Positions 1 through 7,124 of a stretch of DNA of 16,287 nucleotides are shown here, piece by piece. This stretch comes from an uncultured Eubacteriales bacterium (GTDB taxonomy: Bacteria; Bacillota; Clostridia; UBA1381; UBA9506). The position numbers and the translations under genes are program-made. Numbering within the stretch: position 1 is the first letter of the stretch; every line of letters begins with the position of its first letter. The DNA is taken from positions 1 to 16,287 of the forward strand of contig UQYH01000050.1 of assembly GCA_900545185.1 (NCBI GenBank), in the 5' to 3' direction. A model generated the notes under the pieces. The model had not been told where the DNA came from and searched no databases. It worked only from the letters and a program-made list of their open reading frames with translations.

Positions 1-875
1 CCGTCCGTAAAGCCCGAATGTGTAAGGCAGGCAAATAAGGCTTCATAGTCCTGCGCACCGCGTATCCCCTGCGGCAGCATTTCCACACCGTCAAAATCCG
101 AACCCAGACCGATGCAGTCCTCACCGCCAACATTCATTATATGACGGATATGGCGCACACAGTCGGTTAAATCTACTTGCTTATCTGATAAAAAGGCCGG
201 GTATAAATTCAAGCCAATCACACCGCCGCGCTCCGCAACGGCACGAATTTGTTCATCTTTCAAATTTCTAGGGTGCGCATACACCGAAAAACTGTTTGAA
301 TGTGAAGCAAACACCGGTGTGCGACTTGCGCGAACAATGTCCCAAAAACCATTTTCGGAAGCGTGCGATACGTCCACAAGCATGCCCAGACGATTCATCT
401 CGGCTATCACATCGCGGCCAAACGGCGTTAATCCCGTATCGGCTTCTGCCATACAGCCTGTGCAAAGCTCATTCTGTCCGTTCCATGTAATCGTCATGGC
501 GCGCACGCCGCGTTCCCATAGGGTTTGTAAATTCTCTGCCTTAGCCTCCAGTGCATATCCGTTTTCTACTGTCAACATGGCGCCGATTTTGCCTTCGGCA
601 AAAACACGTTGGGCATCCCGTGCCGATAAAACAGGTACAATAGACAGGTTCTTTGCCAATTCACGTTCAAAGGTGTCTGCGCATGCCATACAATCCGCAA
701 ACGGTGTTTGGGCGGCATCATCAACCCAAGCTGCAAAAAACTGCAAATAGGCGCCATACTCACGCATACGGACAGCATCCAAATGCAGGCTGTTATTGTA
801 CAATTCTCCGCCACATGCCGAAAGCTCCGTCACCGTGTCACAGTGGGCATCTAAAATTCGATAATCGGTTTTCAC
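1..875 (-). CDS. Membrane dipeptidase family protein (peptidase M19), 3' end cut by window
   Basis: Zinc-dependent dipeptidase of the renal dipeptidase (M19) family, which cleaves dipeptides and in some members D-amino-acid-containing ones. The frame starts at a GTG with AGGAGG seven bases upstream and gives 291 codons before the window edge; family members are usually about 310-330 residues, so only the C-terminal tip is missing. Visible metal and active-site motifs are HCD (His11, Asp13), the bridging Glu in TVENG (Glu104), SHAS (His171), ASHSN (His192), HPRNL (Arg203) and GSDFDG (Asp260). There is no signal peptide or membrane segment, so the protein is probably cytoplasmic. It lies 29 bases after yraN and is probably the last gene of the rbgA-rnhB-yraN run, although its link to those genes is unclear. 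Family assignment is firm; the substrate is not known. Confidence 0.93.
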   Translation of the reverse strand, partial: MKTDYRILDAHCDTVTELSACGGELYNNSLHLDAVRMREYGAYLQFFAAWVDDAAQTPFADCMACADTFERELAKNLSIVPVLSARDAQRVFAEGKIGAMLTVENGYALEAKAENLQTLWERGVRAMTITWNGQNELCTGCMAEADTGLTPFGRDVIAEMNRLGMLVDVSHASENGFWDIVRASRTPVFASHSNSFSVYAHPRNLKDEQIRAVAERGGVIGLNLYPAFLSDKQVDLTDCVRHIRHIMNVGGEDCIGLGSDFDGVEMLPQGIRGAQDYEALFACLTHSGFTD

Positions 876-904
876 TGCAAATCCTCCTGACTAACGGTTT
901 TTTG

Positions 905-1273
905 TTACAGAGTAAAGGCATTCGGCAAATGCCGCAGTGCGGTAATTTTTTTACCGTTATGAAGCACCTCAATCACATCAAAGCTGTAATTGGCATCCAG
1001 CCCATTCTCTGTAATATATGTATATGCCGCTTTAATGATTTTTTGCTGTTTACTTTTGGTGACAAACTCACAAGGTAAGCCGTACGCTTCGCTTTTTCGT
1101 GTTTTAACCTCAACAAAAGCCACTGTTTCGCCCAATTGTGCCACAATATCAATTTCACCGATAATTTTTTCCCCGGCGCGCTGATAATTACATGCTAAGA
1201 TGTCATATCCATGCTCTTTCAAATACCGGCAGGCAGCTTTTTCACCTGCACGTCCCACTTCATGCGCTGTCAT
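905..1273 (-). CDS. yraN: YraN / UPF0102 family nuclease-like protein
   Basis: Protein of 122 residues belonging to UPF0102 (YraN), a small family with a restriction-endonuclease-like fold related to archaeal Holliday junction resolvases; its physiological role is unsettled. The family signature is clear: an N-terminal GRAGE (residues 7-11), GEIDIVA (39-45) and FVEVKTR (53-59), giving the PD-(D/E)xK-like residues Asp42, Glu55 and Lys57. The start chosen is the ATG at 1273, which overlaps the rnhB stop as ATGA; a GGGGGAG sequence lies about 11 bases upstream. The open frame continues upstream to 1432, but that extension is antisense-free shadow of rnhB in another frame and does not look like this family. 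The rnhB-yraN pairing is common in Firmicutes and supports the call. Confidence 0.92.
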   Translation of the reverse strand: MTAHEVGRAGEKAACRYLKEHGYDILACNYQRAGEKIIGEIDIVAQLGETVAFVEVKTRKSEAYGLPCEFVTKSKQQKIIKAAYTYITENGLDANYSFDVIEVLHNGKKITALRHLPNAFTL

Positions 1274-1887
1274 TGTGTTACAGTCTCCCCCAATATCTTT
1301 CGCAAAAATGTTTTTCTGTGCACGGGGCAAGGCCCCAATTCTTTCAATAAATCCCTGTGCAGCTGGCTGCCGTAGCCCTTGTGTTTGGCAAAATGATATT
1401 GCGGATAGGCCTCCTCCAGTACATCTCTGCAATAATGATCTCTTGCCACCTTGGCCAAAATAGAAGCAGCCGCAATAGACTGACTGAGTGAATCTCCTTT
1501 TTTAACGCATTGATTCGGCTGCGGCAAATCACGGCTGATGTTACCGTCAATCAAAATCATATCGGGACGGATGCTAAGCCCCTCAATCGCGCGGCGCATA
1601 GCCAGCATGGTGGCGTTTAAAATGTTAATTTCATCAATTGTTTTTTCATCCACGCTGGCAATGGAATACGCAAGCGCCTGTTCTTGAATGACAGGAAACA
1701 GCGCCTCCCTTTTTTTATCCGTCAGTTTTTTAGAATCGTTAATTTCCTCCATATAAAATCCGGGCGGCAAAATAACCGCTGCCGCATACACCGCGCCGGC
1801 AAGCGGCCCCCGTCCTGCTTCATCCACGCCGGCCAAAAATCGGATTCCGTTTGTTAAAAACTGTCTGTCAAATTCTTCACGCGTCAT
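1270..1887 (-). CDS. rnhB: Ribonuclease HII
   Basis: RNase HII, which cuts the RNA strand of RNA-DNA hybrids and starts removal of single ribonucleotides from DNA. With the start at 1887 the protein has 205 residues, normal for the family. The N-terminal signature GVDEAGRGPLAG carries Asp22 and Glu23; the other two catalytic acids are Asp114 (ILIDG) and Asp140 (AKVARD), and GYGSQLH near residue 161 is also typical. The ATG at 1887 has AAGGAG seven bases upstream. A longer version from 1938 would overlap the rbgA stop as TAATG but has no Shine-Dalgarno sequence, and its extra 17 residues are not family-like. The 3' end overlaps yraN by four bases, suggesting translational coupling. Confidence 0.96.
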   Translation of the reverse strand: MTREEFDRQFLTNGIRFLAGVDEAGRGPLAGAVYAAAVILPPGFYMEEINDSKKLTDKKREALFPVIQEQALAYSIASVDEKTIDEINILNATMLAMRRAIEGLSIRPDMILIDGNISRDLPQPNQCVKKGDSLSQSIAAASILAKVARDHYCRDVLEEAYPQYHFAKHKGYGSQLHRDLLKELGPCPVHRKTFLRKILGETVTQ

Positions 1888-1937
1888 TTGTATTCTCCTT
1901 AGGAAATCAAGCCCGTTTTTTAAGTGAATTTTGTGCA

Positions 1938-2804
1938 TTACTTGTCAGGTTCTTCTAATGTAATGCGTCCGATGGTTGCATTTCTAAATTCATCCAAAAC
2001 GATTTTCGCCGCACGTTCCGTGTCCGGCTCACCGCCGGATATAATAAACCCGCGCCGTTTGGCAACCGCCTCTAAGGCTTCAAAGCCGTTTGCAAAGCTC
2101 GTATCTGCCAATTTATAGCGCGCTGCCACGGCTTCCGGCGCTTTTTCAAGCAGAACCTCCAGCAGCTTGGCCGCCAGTGTCTCGGTATCTAATATATCAT
2201 CTTTAATGGCGCCGGTAAAGGCCAGGCGTAAACCAACAGACGCATCCTCAAACTTCGGCCACAGTACACCGGGCGTATCCAGCAGATCCAATCCGCCGGA
2301 TAAATGAATCCACTGTTTGCCGCGCGTCACACCGGGGCGGTCGCTGCTGATTGCCGCGCTGCGCCCGGCCAATCGATTAATAAACGCCGATTTGCCGACA
2401 TTCGGAATCCCGACAATCATGAGCTTTAACGCACGGTTTTTCATGCCGCGCTCTGCCTGACGTTCAATTTGTGCGGCCAAAAGCCGCCGTACCTCAGCAA
2501 CAATTGATTTTGTCTGCTTGGCATGAACGCTGTCAAACGTCATGGCCGCAATGCCCTGTGCTTTAAAATACCGCAGCCATGCTTCATTGGCCGATGCATC
2601 TGCCAAATCGGCCTTATTTAAAATAATAAGCCGAGGCTTATCGCCGCAAATTTCATGAATATCGGGGTTTTGCGAAGCCAGCGGTGCACGTGCATCACGC
2701 AGCTCCACCACTAAATCAACCATTTTCAGGTTCTCTGCAATCATGCGGCACGTTTTGGCCATATGCCCCGGAAACCACTGGATGTTAAACGTATTTTCAC
2801 TCAT
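1938..2804 (-). CDS. rbgA: Ribosome biogenesis GTPase RbgA (YlqF)
   Basis: Circularly permuted GTPase that acts late in assembly of the 50S subunit. The G motifs occur in the permuted order expected: G4 NKAD (residues 63-66), then G1 GIPNVGKS (132-139), a PGVTRG switch region, and G3 DTPG (176-179). The N-terminus contains the family's IQWFPGHMAK. The total of 288 residues fits RbgA. Two ATGs compete: the first (2810) has only one base between it and the GGGAG site, whereas the second (2804, MSENTF) has seven, so the second was chosen. A C-terminal helical domain after about residue 200 matches the rRNA-binding region of the family. The gene sits between lepB and rnhB, the usual Firmicute order, and is preceded by a very long hairpin. 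Confidence 0.95.
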   Translation of the reverse strand: MSENTFNIQWFPGHMAKTCRMIAENLKMVDLVVELRDARAPLASQNPDIHEICGDKPRLIILNKADLADASANEAWLRYFKAQGIAAMTFDSVHAKQTKSIVAEVRRLLAAQIERQAERGMKNRALKLMIVGIPNVGKSAFINRLAGRSAAISSDRPGVTRGKQWIHLSGGLDLLDTPGVLWPKFEDASVGLRLAFTGAIKDDILDTETLAAKLLEVLLEKAPEAVAARYKLADTSFANGFEALEAVAKRRGFIISGGEPDTERAAKIVLDEFRNATIGRITLEEPDK

Positions 2805-2827
2805 TTTCATTCTCCCTTGCCGCTGAT

Positions 2828-2909
2828 AAAAAGCCGCAACAACGCAAGGCAGGCCACCACCTGATAAGGATGGATTGGTTTATCGGGTGGTGGCCTATGC
2901 CGCAGCTTT
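2828..2909 (-). terminator. Long two-part hairpin between lepB and rbgA
   Basis: On the transcribed strand an inner stem of 17 pairs (arms 2880-2896 and 2851-2867, one G-U pair, 12-base loop) is enclosed by an outer stem of 8 pairs (arms 2902-2909 and 2830-2837), followed by a run of five U, three of which are in the outer arm. This resembles a rho-independent terminator with an unusually large stem. Only about ten bases separate its end from the rbgA Shine-Dalgarno sequence, so it may be an attenuator or RNA-processing site rather than a full stop. Confidence 0.65.
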
Positions 2910-2919
2910 CATTCTTTTA

Positions 2920-3618
2920 TTATTTTGCCTGATCCAAATTCTTATATAACGTGCCGAAGCTAGAAAACGGCGTAACACGCAGCGCCGCACGGCCGACAAC
3001 GTCTTGATAAGAAATCAGCCCCAGCGTTCGGCTGTCCTGCGAATTGTTTCGGTTGTCTCCCATGACAAAGATATAGCCCTCTGGCACCTCCAGTGGATAT
3101 TCCAAAGCATGACCCGCACTGCGCAGCTTTTCTTTAATATACGGCTCGTTTTGCACTTCACCGTTGACCAAAACATCACCTGTTTCGGGGTGAATATCAA
3201 TCGTATCGCCGGGAACGGCAATCACACGCTTAATAATATGCTTACCCAAAGCATGGGATTTGACAACAACAATATCCTTTTCCTTGGGTGTGTAAAACAG
3301 CTTGGTAATGACCAAACGTTCTTTATCGTGCAGCGTCGGAACCATCGAGCTGCCCGAAACCTGCACCATTGCAAAAATAAACTGGTTAATCAAAAGCGCC
3401 AAAACCACGGCAACGGCAATGGCCTGAACCCACTCGTACAATTCCTTCAGCCAGCTTTCCTTTTCGTTTTCTTTTTCGATGACAGAACGGATTGTTTCGG
3501 TATATGCCTGCGCTGCCTGATATTCGGCATCGGTTAAATCGTCATTTGTTTCATTTTCCAAAAGCTCTTCTGTTGTCTGATAGCCTTCCTGCGGCGTCAT
3601 ATTTTTTTGCTCATCCAT
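2920..3618 (-). CDS. lepB: Signal peptidase I
   Basis: Membrane-anchored type I signal peptidase that removes signal peptides from exported proteins. From the chosen ATG at 3618 the protein has 232 residues. It begins with an acidic, hydrophilic stretch of about 55 residues, then one transmembrane segment (about 62-84), then the catalytic domain on the outer face. The catalytic serine is Ser91 in SGSSMVPTL and the general-base lysine is Lys130 in IIKRVIAVPGD; the conserved GDN and SQDSR motifs are near residues 177-187. AAAGGA lies about eight bases before this ATG. The open frame extends upstream to 3681, but those 21 residues are Arg-rich, lack a ribosome binding site and look non-coding. 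The position between rplS and rbgA is the standard one. Confidence 0.95.
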   Translation of the reverse strand: MDEQKNMTPQEGYQTTEELLENETNDDLTDAEYQAAQAYTETIRSVIEKENEKESWLKELYEWVQAIAVAVVLALLINQFIFAMVQVSGSSMVPTLHDKERLVITKLFYTPKEKDIVVVKSHALGKHIIKRVIAVPGDTIDIHPETGDVLVNGEVQNEPYIKEKLRSAGHALEYPLEVPEGYIFVMGDNRNNSQDSRTLGLISYQDVVGRAALRVTPFSSFGTLYKNLDQAK

Positions 3619-3694
3619 ACGACATGTCCTTTCGTAGACGTGTTTTCTCCGGCGCATATCCGGCCGGGGACTTATCTGCAAATTTTCGTTAACA

Positions 3695-3737
3695 TTAAAA
3701 ATAAAGAGGGCGCAGCGAGAAAGAAACCGCCGTGCGC
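3695..3737 (-). terminator. Probable terminator after rplS
   Basis: On the minus strand a GCGCA/TGCGC stem (arms 3733-3737 and 3710-3714), extended by a GCG/CGC helix past a two-base bulge, is followed by a U-rich stretch (3695-3705). It lies about 40 bases past the rplS stop and 77 bases before lepB. The stem is short, so termination is probably partial. Confidence 0.42.
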
Positions 3738-3773
3738 TTTTCTCCCCAACTACACCCCTGTGATAAGATTTCC

Positions 3774-4118
3774 TTATCTTAATTTCTCCTTAACCTTGGC
3801 AGCCTTACCGACTCTATCTCTTAAATAGAACAATCTGGCTCTTCTTACCTTACCCAGTCTAACAACCTCAATTTTTGCAATTTTCGGAGAGTTAACGGGG
3901 AATGTTCTTTCTACGCCGATACCATAGGAGATACGTCTAACGGTAAAGGTCTTTTGAATCCCGCCGTTTTGCACCTTAATGATAGTGCCTTCAAAAATCT
4001 GGATTCTTTCTCTGTTACCTTCCTTTACCTTAACGTGAACCTTAACGGTGCTGCCTATTTCCAGTTCCGGCAGGTCAGTTCTGATCTGATCCTCAGTCAA
4101 TGCCTTGATTACGTCCAT
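3774..4118 (-). CDS. rplS: 50S ribosomal protein L19
   Basis: Ribosomal protein L19, which sits at the subunit interface of the 50S subunit. The protein is 114 residues, the usual length, and shows the family features in order: an N-terminal helix, the PELEIGSTVKVHVKVKEG strand region, IQIFEGTII, the FTVRRISYGIGVERTFP segment, and a basic C-terminus with RRARLFYLR. The ATG at 4118 has AGGAGG six bases upstream; the open frame continues 24 codons further but that is the untranslated leader. The gene has its own sigma-A promoter and a structured leader. In many Firmicutes rplS closes the rpsP-rimM-trmD cluster; here the upstream neighbour is instead a UPF0182 gene, so rplS appears detached from that cluster. 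Confidence 0.98.
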   Translation of the reverse strand: MDVIKALTEDQIRTDLPELEIGSTVKVHVKVKEGNRERIQIFEGTIIKVQNGGIQKTFTVRRISYGIGVERTFPVNSPKIAKIEVVRLGKVRRARLFYLRDRVGKAAKVKEKLR

Positions 4119-4196
4119 CTTTATCCTCCTCTCTGTGCCAAACGTTCTTACCCAAACAAGTGAGCAGCGGACCGTTCCTTTTTCTTGCACATTCGC
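4119..4196 (-). ncRNA. Structured rplS leader, candidate L19 autoregulatory element
   Basis: The predicted transcript begins near 4196 and has a leader of about 77 bases. A closing stem TGTGC/GCACA pairs 4187-4191 with 4134-4138, just before the Shine-Dalgarno sequence, and an inner AACG/CGTT stem pairs 4173-4176 with 4141-4144. Leaders upstream of rplS are known in Firmicutes as cis-regulatory RNAs thought to bind L19. I infer that this is one from position and pairing; I cannot match the covariance model by eye. Confidence 0.5.
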
Positions 4197-4202
4197 TTAA
4201 TT

Positions 4203-4231
4203 ATTATACTACAATTCTACAAATATTTCAA
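4203..4231 (-). promoter_or_regulatory. Sigma-A promoter for rplS
   Basis: On the minus strand TTGAAA (4231-4226) and a perfect TATAAT (4208-4203) are separated by 17 bases. It lies between the UPF0182 stop and rplS, about 85 bases before the rplS start. This indicates rplS is transcribed independently of the UPF0182 gene. Confidence 0.85.
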
Positions 4232-4272
4232 GTATTTTTTTACCAATCTTTAAATTACATCCAAATGGTTGT

Positions 4273-7047
4273 CTATCTTTGACTGTATTGCCTCAAGCGT
4301 TCCATTTGCTCGTCAAGCTTCTGCATCGAATCGCCCATTGACTTCCAGTCATTCTGCTGTGCCGACTGACGGAATTTGTCATAGCTTTCCAGCAAACTGT
4401 TAATTTGGCTCTCTAAGCTATCCAATTCGGCATCGCTCGGCACTGTCACATCGGGCGTCGTATTTTCGGGTTTCGGCGCCCCTTGCGCTTCACCGAACAC
4501 GCGGCGCAAAGAGGCTTCAAGTGTCGGCTCCATGGCAATGGCGTCACCATAGCCGACAACAATGCGTTTCAGCTCCGGCAGTGATGCGTTGTTTTGCGAT
4601 GTAATATAAATCGGCTCTACATATAAAAGTGTGCTGCGATACGGCACAACCAGCAAATTACCGCGGATAACACTTGAACCGCCTTGGCTCCACAACGTCA
4701 TTTCGCGTGAAATGTCGGGGTCGTTATCAATGCGGTTTTCCATTTGCAAAGGGCCGTAAACCGTTTCATTTTTCGGCAACCGATACAACATCAGTTCTCC
4801 GTAATGTTCGGGATGATTACGCTGCAGCAAAAGTCCGACCATATTGTGTTTGCCCTGTACCACAAACGGCAACATCAGCACCATTTCATCCTGTCCGTCA
4901 ATTTCCATAATGTTATAGTACGGCTCCATGGTAATTTCGTTATCCTGATATTTTTCCTGTGCAATGTCCCAAACATCGGCACGGTCATAAAACTGCCCGG
5001 CATCCTGCACGTGATAACGCTGATACACTTCTGCCTGCACCTTAAACATATACTCCGGCACGCGGATGTGTGAAGCAACATCGGCCGGCATTGCATGTTC
5101 GGCAAAAAGAGACGGATAGATATTGCGGTATGCCTTGGCAATCGGGTCACTTTCATCCGTCAGATAAAACTGCACGTCACCCGTATAGGCATTGACGATA
5201 GCCGTAACCGAATTACGCAGATAGTTAATATCGCCGTACGGCTGCGCATAGGGATAGTTTTGCGAGGTGGTATATGCATTGATAACCCAAAACAGTTCTC
5301 CGCCGTCCGATACAACCAAATAGGGGTCGTCATCAAACCGTAAAAACGGTGCTACACGCTTAACGCGCTGCAAAACGTTTCGATTGATTAAAATTTTACT
5401 GTCGTGATTGATGTTGCCCGAAAATAGCATGCGATAATCGCGATAATACAGCGCGAACATGGCGCGCTTAAACAAACTAAGACGCACACCCGTGTTCCCG
5501 TCAAAGGTGTTTTGAATATCCTCAAGACCTTCCGAATAGTCCAGTTCCTGATTTTCGCCGCCGACAATGACATAGTTATCGGTCAGTTCGCCGTAATAAA
5601 TGCGCGGCTGCGATATTTCGGGCATGCCGCCGGTAGATTTCGGCGGAATATCCTTAATCAAAAATTCCGGCTGACCCTCCGACGTCACGCGGTTGACCGG
5701 GCTTGCCACTGCGCCGAAACCGTGGGTATAGCGAAAGACAAGGTTTGCATACGATTTAGCCGAATCATCCACATTATTCTGGTTCATTTCCCGTGCCGCC
5801 AAAAAGACAACATTCAGCTTGCCGTCCAGTTCATACGGTGCAACATCCACATCGTTAAAGCTGTAATATTTTCGCAAAAACTGTAATTGATTGTAAGCTG
5901 TCAGCGTTGAACCGAAATCGGCAATACGCGTTCCGGCCAGCCATGTATCGTCCTCGTTAATGGCCTCTTGCGAAAGGTTATATTGCGGCACAAATTCCGT
6001 TTCCGATACGTGATCCAGCCCAAACGCATGGTTTGTGGCCTCCATGTTATAGGCAATGTAGGGACTTTGCAAATTACGCTCATTCGGACTGACCACAAAG
6101 GAATCCACACCGGCCGTTATAGCTGAAGTAACAATAAACAAAACAGGAACAAGCGCAGCCGAAAGCAGTGATAACAGATATTTTTTCAATTTTAAAAAGA
6201 CAAGCATCAGCACAACAGCTGCCAAAACAATATAAGGCGCTGCCTGGTAATAACGTCGCCAAATACCGGCTTCGGCATATCCGGCGCCAAACATTTCATT
6301 TTGTGAACCAAAGTTCGAAAACAGAATGTTTTCTGCCGTAAATTTGTAGGTCAGCATCATCAGTAAAAAGTAAAGAACCAATAAAACCGCCACATGTACA
6401 AGTGCCGGGCGTTCCTCCTGTAAAACGCTGTGCAGGCTGCGATGCCCGTTTTTAATAAATACCAAAAAATAGGCCAACGCTGCTGTCAACAGCATCAGCA
6501 TTAAAAGCGTTTTGCCGCCTGCCGTTAATGCAATCAAAAACGGACGTGAAAAGACATAGTAGCCCACATCCTGCGAAAACAGCGGATCTGTTACGCCAAA
6601 GCTTTCGCCGCCTGATGCAAAAAGCAGTTTTTGATACAAGCTGCCGCCTGTCACATTGCCGACAGAAAGCGCCAAAAACAGGCACAGCAAAAAATACGTC
6701 CACTTTTTGTGCAACAACGGCTGCGAAAAGTTTTTTACAATTGCAATTCTTCTTATGCAAAATATGTGTACGAGCATCGCTGCAAAAATCAAAACGAAAC
6801 CAATGGATTGCGTAAGCGCTCGTGCCCAAAGATTTTTCCAAAATATAGACGTATACGCCGGGTTAATCTCCTGCAGCTGCCAGTATTCCATCAAAAGCCT
6901 GTAAAGAGGCGATATAACCAACGCCAGCAATACCAAAACGGCCAAAAAAATCCACAGACCTTTATGCTTTTTAGATTTGAATTGCCGCACTGCCTGCTCA
7001 AAACCGTGCCGATTATCTCCAAATCCGTCAAAATCATGAAACTGCAT
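4273..7047 (-). CDS. UPF0182 family large membrane protein of unknown function
   Basis: Protein of 924 residues in the UPF0182 family, which is found in actinobacteria, clostridia and some other groups and has no established function. The N-terminal third has about seven hydrophobic segments (roughly 30-49, 79-100, 116-134, 170-197, 214-235, 270-286, 288-312). The rest is a large domain, probably extracytoplasmic, opening with the characteristic NERNLQSPYIAYN region near residue 322. The C-terminus has a Pro/Thr/acidic linker (about 857-875) followed by a charged, probably helical tail with a DW-containing segment. The ATG has AGGAG seven bases upstream. It lies between a terminator after ftsY and the promoter of rplS, so it may be a single-gene unit. 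Family membership is firm. I see no catalytic motif and no signal-peptide cleavage site. Confidence 0.92.
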   Translation of the reverse strand: MQFHDFDGFGDNRHGFEQAVRQFKSKKHKGLWIFLAVLVLLALVISPLYRLLMEYWQLQEINPAYTSIFWKNLWARALTQSIGFVLIFAAMLVHIFCIRRIAIVKNFSQPLLHKKWTYFLLCLFLALSVGNVTGGSLYQKLLFASGGESFGVTDPLFSQDVGYYVFSRPFLIALTAGGKTLLMLMLLTAALAYFLVFIKNGHRSLHSVLQEERPALVHVAVLLVLYFLLMMLTYKFTAENILFSNFGSQNEMFGAGYAEAGIWRRYYQAAPYIVLAAVVLMLVFLKLKKYLLSLLSAALVPVLFIVTSAITAGVDSFVVSPNERNLQSPYIAYNMEATNHAFGLDHVSETEFVPQYNLSQEAINEDDTWLAGTRIADFGSTLTAYNQLQFLRKYYSFNDVDVAPYELDGKLNVVFLAAREMNQNNVDDSAKSYANLVFRYTHGFGAVASPVNRVTSEGQPEFLIKDIPPKSTGGMPEISQPRIYYGELTDNYVIVGGENQELDYSEGLEDIQNTFDGNTGVRLSLFKRAMFALYYRDYRMLFSGNINHDSKILINRNVLQRVKRVAPFLRFDDDPYLVVSDGGELFWVINAYTTSQNYPYAQPYGDINYLRNSVTAIVNAYTGDVQFYLTDESDPIAKAYRNIYPSLFAEHAMPADVASHIRVPEYMFKVQAEVYQRYHVQDAGQFYDRADVWDIAQEKYQDNEITMEPYYNIMEIDGQDEMVLMLPFVVQGKHNMVGLLLQRNHPEHYGELMLYRLPKNETVYGPLQMENRIDNDPDISREMTLWSQGGSSVIRGNLLVVPYRSTLLYVEPIYITSQNNASLPELKRIVVGYGDAIAMEPTLEASLRRVFGEAQGAPKPENTTPDVTVPSDAELDSLESQINSLLESYDKFRQSAQQNDWKSMGDSMQKLDEQMERLRQYSQR

Positions 7048-7067
7048 ATTCTCTCTCCTTATTTTTC

Positions 7068-7111
7068 AAAAATAAAGGGACACAAAAACGTCATTGTTCG
7101 TTTTGTATCCC
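7068..7111 (-). terminator. Rho-independent terminator after ftsY
   Basis: On the minus strand a stem of 13 pairs with one bulged U and one G-U pair (arms 7099-7111 and 7077-7090) surrounds an eight-base loop and is followed by UUUAUUUUU (7076-7068). It begins 13 bases past the ftsY stop. The U tract ends only about eight bases before the Shine-Dalgarno sequence of the UPF0182 gene. Confidence 0.85.
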
Positions 7112-7124
7112 CCATAGCATGTTT

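Noticed and set aside
905..1432. Longer minus-strand frame extending yraN to 175 residues
   Set aside because: The first 53 residues run through rnhB in another frame and do not resemble the family; the ATG at 1273 has the overlap and conserved start expected.
3004..3537. Plus-strand 177-codon frame opposite lepB
   Set aside because: Antisense shadow; the minus strand carries an intact signal peptidase with all catalytic motifs.
3660..3680. CCGGC/GCCGG inverted repeat upstream of lepB
   Set aside because: Five pairs only, no neighbouring promoter or U tract, no clear role.
6452..6841. Minus-strand 129-codon frame inside the UPF0182 gene
   Set aside because: Alternative phase within a continuous 924-codon family member; no sign of a frameshift.
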